Shown one piece after another: positions 60,501 through 64,000 of a DNA stretch of 64,000 nt. Where the stretch lies: positions 20,086,370 through 20,150,369 of the forward strand of contig NC_045140.1 in NCBI RefSeq assembly GCF_008831285.2, given 5' to 3'. The DNA comes from Nymphaea colorata. Its lineage: Eukaryota > Streptophyta > Magnoliopsida > Nymphaeales > Nymphaeaceae. The translations under genes and the position numbers were made by a program. Each line of letters starts with the position of its first letter. Within the stretch, counting starts at the first letter, position 1. The notes beneath the pieces are model-generated. The model searched no databases. It was not told the DNA's origin and saw nothing but the letters and a program-made list of their open reading frames with translations.

Positions 60501-63145
60501 ATGGAGCTGCCGCCCTTGGGGAGATACTATTTACAGACAATTCTAGATGCTCAAGGAGCCAGAAGTTCAGGCTTGGGGTAAGAGCTGTTGCAGGACAATC
60601 ATTTGGTCTTCATGTTCGAGAGGCTAAGTCAGAGGCTTTCTCTGTCAAAGAAAATAGAGGAGAAGGTATGTTTCTCCCACTCTCCCTCTCTTTTTCATCA
60701 GATAAAAGCCTCATTGTGCTTAAATTGCAGATTCTGAGAAGCATTATCCACCCAAGCCAAATAGCGAAGTTTGGAGATTGGAGGGAATAGCGAAGAATGG
60801 GCCTTATCATAATGCACTTACCAAGGAGTCAATCTTCACTGTTGAGGGTTTCGTACGGCAATTGGTCATGAATCCAGAAGGGATACGTAATGTAGGTTTC
60901 TCCAATACCTGTTTCAAGATGTTTCCTTTTTTTTTTTCCAACTTTTTCAATCAAGTCTGCTTCGTTCCCACAGATCGTCTCAAATATTTTGCTTCTGCTT
61001 CCTTAATGACATTCTTCGATGATTTTGTGTAGATATTTAGAAACAAGTTGAAGACATGGGATAGATTAGTGAAGCATGCCAGGACTTGCACACCCAGTAA
61101 GAAGATATATGCATACTATGATGATGAAGCAAAGAAAACTCTCGTGTTCAACAATGTCTATGAAGTTATAGGCCTTTCAGTAAAGGATAATTATATCCCC
61201 ACAGAGTCGCTTCCTGGGCATGAGAAGGTACATGTTCCATTCCTTCCACAAGCTGGCTACACGCCGTCAAAAGATGGCCTCACAAACACACAGAAATTGG
61301 TGAAATGCTAGAATGCATTTTCCTATTTTCTCATTCATTGACAGGAGAGTGCATCATACATAAGCATTTTGGTGACTCCAGTGGATGGCACTAAGTTGAC
61401 CTAGCTGCAAGTTCATGCATTGCGGTCTCCAAGAGATGACCATATGCAACATATAATTTGTCAACTATCAAGCAGATGAATGCCATCTTGTAAGTCCTTC
61501 GGTGTGTTCTGATTCATCTCTTCATCCACAAGATGAGAAAAGTTGCGATGATGTGTAGCATCATGGTGCAAAACTGAAATACTGCAAGTCTCCCACTTGC
61601 AATACTTTTATGCCAAAAAAGGACGCATCCAAATGAGTCATTTGTGCATCTCATTGTTTTGATAGGAAGAATACAAAGTTGAATATCCGTTTCTGAAAGA
61701 AATTCTGCAACCTTGTTCAGATTATGAAAGATATTCTCCAGGGAAAGCAACGTTGCATCCTCAGCATCCTTTGTATAATCATAATGATAGGATGATGTTG
61801 TGATGTGACCTTCACAGTGTGGTTTCCATTGCGTAGTGTTAATATTGCCTTTTTGTTCAAGAAAAGATGGTCTTAATGATGAACTTTATATCGGACTATC
61901 GCACTCTCAGTCGAACGCATCTTTCTGGATAAAAGCAATTCCATGTGCTTGTTGAAAAATGGTTAGATGGAAAGCTTGAAAGCGACTTGGGAGTCAGTTG
62001 AAACTGCCTAGTTGATGCCCTAATCGAGCGCTTATCTGGAGTGTCATTGTACTCTGACGGGATGCCTGAATATATTAATTTTTGAACTTATTTTTAGATT
62101 CTCTCTCCTAATTCTGACCATGTCTAAACTGGTTTTGCACAAGCAGGCTTATTTGGATTCCATGAAAAAGAAGGCACATAGAGATCGTATAAACTTCAAG
62201 GAGTTTGATGAAGAAGCACTACCCTGGCATGATCGCCGAGGGGAAATTACTGAACCTAATCCTGTTACTGTGGAGACAGGCCTGCCTGTTGAAGAATTCT
62301 CCATCCCTTCAATTCCCATGGAGCATACTGATGGGTCGCTAGCTCTCATGCTTCAACATCAAGCGCGGCAAGACAGTCAACTAGGAGGATCATCGGCTGC
62401 AGCCTCCAGCGGCGACCCTACTGCATCAACTGCTCCCACTGATCCACCTCTTTTCATTGAATCTGCTTCATGTTCGTCGTTTCTCGGAAAGACCCAGGTT
62501 GGAATGTTTGGATCGTGCCCTCCTGTTCATCGTTTTGGGCAACATGATTTTCATCTTCGTCCTCCCATTCTGGGACCATGCTTGCCTGCTGTTCATAATG
62601 CTGGCCAGCATGTTGAAGAATTCTCCAACCCTTCAATGCCCAGGGAGAACAATAAGGTAATTCCCGCTTCCATGCCTGAAGAGCAAGCGGTGCAGGATAC
62701 TCAACTGGGACAATCATCAGCTTTGGCCTCCAGCAGGCACACTACTGCATCAACTGCTCCCAATGATGCCCCTCTTCTCGATGATTCTGCTTCACGCTTA
62801 TTTTTTCCACGGGAGACTCAGGTCGAGACATCTGGTTCACTGGAAGATGCACCACTTTCATTTGATGACATCGATTGGGCTGAAATGTCCCCCTTGCTGG
62901 ATGGCGACCTTTGTGATAATCTATGCTTCTCGTACAGCACTCTGCAGGAGGCCGATGCAGGCTCTGAATTTTGGCCACCAGTCAACCAGCATTCCCAGAA
63001 GGCTGTTACCTCCTGGCTTAAACTCAGACTTGCCCTTCGAGCAGTCACTTCTATGAGAACATTTGCAACCAGGAACAGAACTCGGCTTATGGAGCAGGGT
63101 TGGGGAACCGCTTCGCATGGAAATTGCGGTGTATATGCTGTTTAG
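57591..63145 (+). CDS. Calmodulin-binding protein 60 (CBP60) family, seven exons
   Basis: Exons: 57591-57676, 58483-58546, 59595-59650, 60172-60665, 60731-60891, 61033-61227, 62147-63145; 684 residues, long for the family. The basic N-terminus (RKRAKKPRTP) may be a nuclear signal. LVDLLRHLLPSFRKIVQEEL leads into the CBP60 core at about 70-350: LQLHFMTCLPEKLFTGKKLKG, GPESSLHLEIVVVDGDFD, FTDNSRCSRSQKFRLGVRAV, KHYPPKPNSEVWRLEGIAKN, WDRLVKHARTCTPSKKIYAYY and LVFNNVYEVIGL. Family members bind calmodulin, and CBP60g/SARD1 are DNA-binding activators of salicylic-acid genes. The last exon has two 108-residue repeats (about 400 and 508), an acidic stretch SFDDIDWAEMSPLLDGD, and a basic amphipathic end (KAVTSWLKLRLALRAVTSMR) that is a plausible C-terminal calmodulin site. 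All phases agree. The exact subgroup is unresolved. Confidence 0.93.
62288..62900 (+). repeat. In-frame 324-bp duplication in the last CBP60 exon
   Basis: The word gttgaagaattctcca occurs at 62288 and 62612, 324 bp (108 codons) apart. The translations align as VEEFSIPSIP / VEEFSNPSMP, QDSQLGGSSAAASS / QDTQLGQSSALASS, TASTAPTDPPL / TASTAPNDAPL and KTQVGMFGS / ETQVETSGS. The frame is kept in both copies, with many substitutions, so it is an old duplication under some constraint. Confidence 0.9.
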
Positions 63146-64000
63146 TCACTTCTGTAAGCTTACCAGAATAAAGTTCCAGGTAGTCTGTTCTCGTAGAGGT
63201 TGTGTATTTGGAACATTTGTTGTTGTAACGTGTATGTCTGCTTCTGTGGTTGCTCAGACATGTGAGTAACTTGTTTGATTTGAATGTAATGGTTGTTAAA
63301 ACTTGCTCCAATCAATACGCTTGATAGAACATTTCTAAAATATCCAGCTCCCCATAAATATTTCTTGCGCGATGCAAGAACATGTTCGACGAAAAAAATT
63401 CCTTTCGGCCCATCAAAGGTCTCGTCGAAGAGATGAAAAATTGCATTATGTAGTCCACACGAAACTATGAGTGCCTGCAGTGAGTTATATGCAACTACGA
63501 TATAAATATTCTAAACAATATGACTTTTTTTTTGTGTGACGTAGCGAAATAATTGTAATGAAAAATTGTTATCGTGTTCAATGTTTTATGGTCAAGTATG
63601 TTCTTAATTATCTTGTTGTTATTCTTTTTATGTAAATATACAACAACATCTTGTGAAATGCATTTTTTCCAAGAAAATCAGAATTCTCAAAATCTGACGA
63701 AGTCTTTCTACTTTTCCCTCAGCCGGGATTTTCCCTGGATATTGGAGAATTGTCATGCTAGAAAAAGGCGGAAATGCTGGATATATCTCGTATTCCAGTG
63801 CGGGCCGCATGTGGAGGTTCGCCAGAAAACAAGACCAAACATATGTTTCGCGGGTGAGGCCTGGCAGAAATCGTGCAAAGCGTGACCTTGGTCACGCCGG
63901 CGGTTGACTCATAGGCGCCGGGTAACTCTCCCTCTTAACCCTCGGATCTGTGAGGATGGTAGGAGACAAGCGTCCTAACGGCGATCACCACCATAATGAT
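63146..64000. other. CBP60 3' UTR and unassigned sequence to the window end
   Basis: The 3' UTR probably ends within the first 200-300 bases. A plus-strand frame at 63574-63885 has no family resemblance. GC content rises after about 63780, and gtgaccttggtcac at about 63881-63894 is a perfect short palindrome, so another element or gene may begin here. It cannot be identified from what is visible. Confidence 0.4.

Noticed and set aside
60721..60790. Continuous reading of CBP60 exon 4 into the following intron to a stop near 60790
   Set aside because: Splicing at 60665/60731 restores the conserved KHYPPKPNSEVWRLEGIAKN block, so the read-through end is an intron artefact.

Overview
The window reads as nuclear DNA of a flowering plant. 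All genes are split by GT-AG introns (one is GC-AG), intergenic DNA is AT-rich with many CT/GA and TA microsatellites, and every gene I could identify has its best remembered relatives in land plants, several in plant-only families (NPG/NPGR, DUF1068/ELMO, CBP60, TIL). Species cannot be fixed from the sequence. Exon models were assembled by hand from splice signals, reading phase and remembered family sequences; no search was run.

Layout: (1) 81-391, the 3' end of an unrecognised gene. (2) 0.4-5.8 kb, a repeat block: small tandem duplications, a roughly 2-kb minisatellite of about 29-bp units with inverted-repeat flanks, and a 110-bp tandem repeat. (3) 8353-11989 (+), an NPGR-type TPR protein. 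(4) 17767-21967 (+), a PP2C phosphatase of the PP2C59/WIN2 type with a probable long 5' leader intron. (5) 26358-30667 (+), a plant membrane-anchored protein resembling degenerate metallophosphoesterases; its fourth intron carries a decayed 5.8S/26S rDNA fragment. (6) 34534-35469 (-), temperature-induced lipocalin (TIL) with a TATA box and a perfect heat-shock element upstream. (7) 37.6 kb, a perfect 31-bp-arm foldback. (8) 41155-47117 (+), an S28 Pro-X carboxypeptidase with ten exons and a GC-AG intron. (9) 49465-52821 (+), a DUF1068 (ELMO/NKS1-like) Golgi protein with a 24-nt microexon. (10) 57591-63145 (+), a CBP60 calmodulin-binding protein, preceded by a segment present twice in direct orientation and carrying a 108-residue internal duplication in its last exon.

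The genes are independent transcription units. Loose themes are membrane lipid and phosphoinositide biology (NPGR, TIL), stress and defence signalling (PP2C, TIL, CBP60) and cell-wall or secretory functions (DUF1068, S28 peptidase), but no pathway cluster is evident. I found no convincing new multi-gene system. The most unusual items are the minisatellite inside inverted repeats, the intronic rDNA pseudogene, the long perfect foldback and the duplicated CBP60 upstream region.
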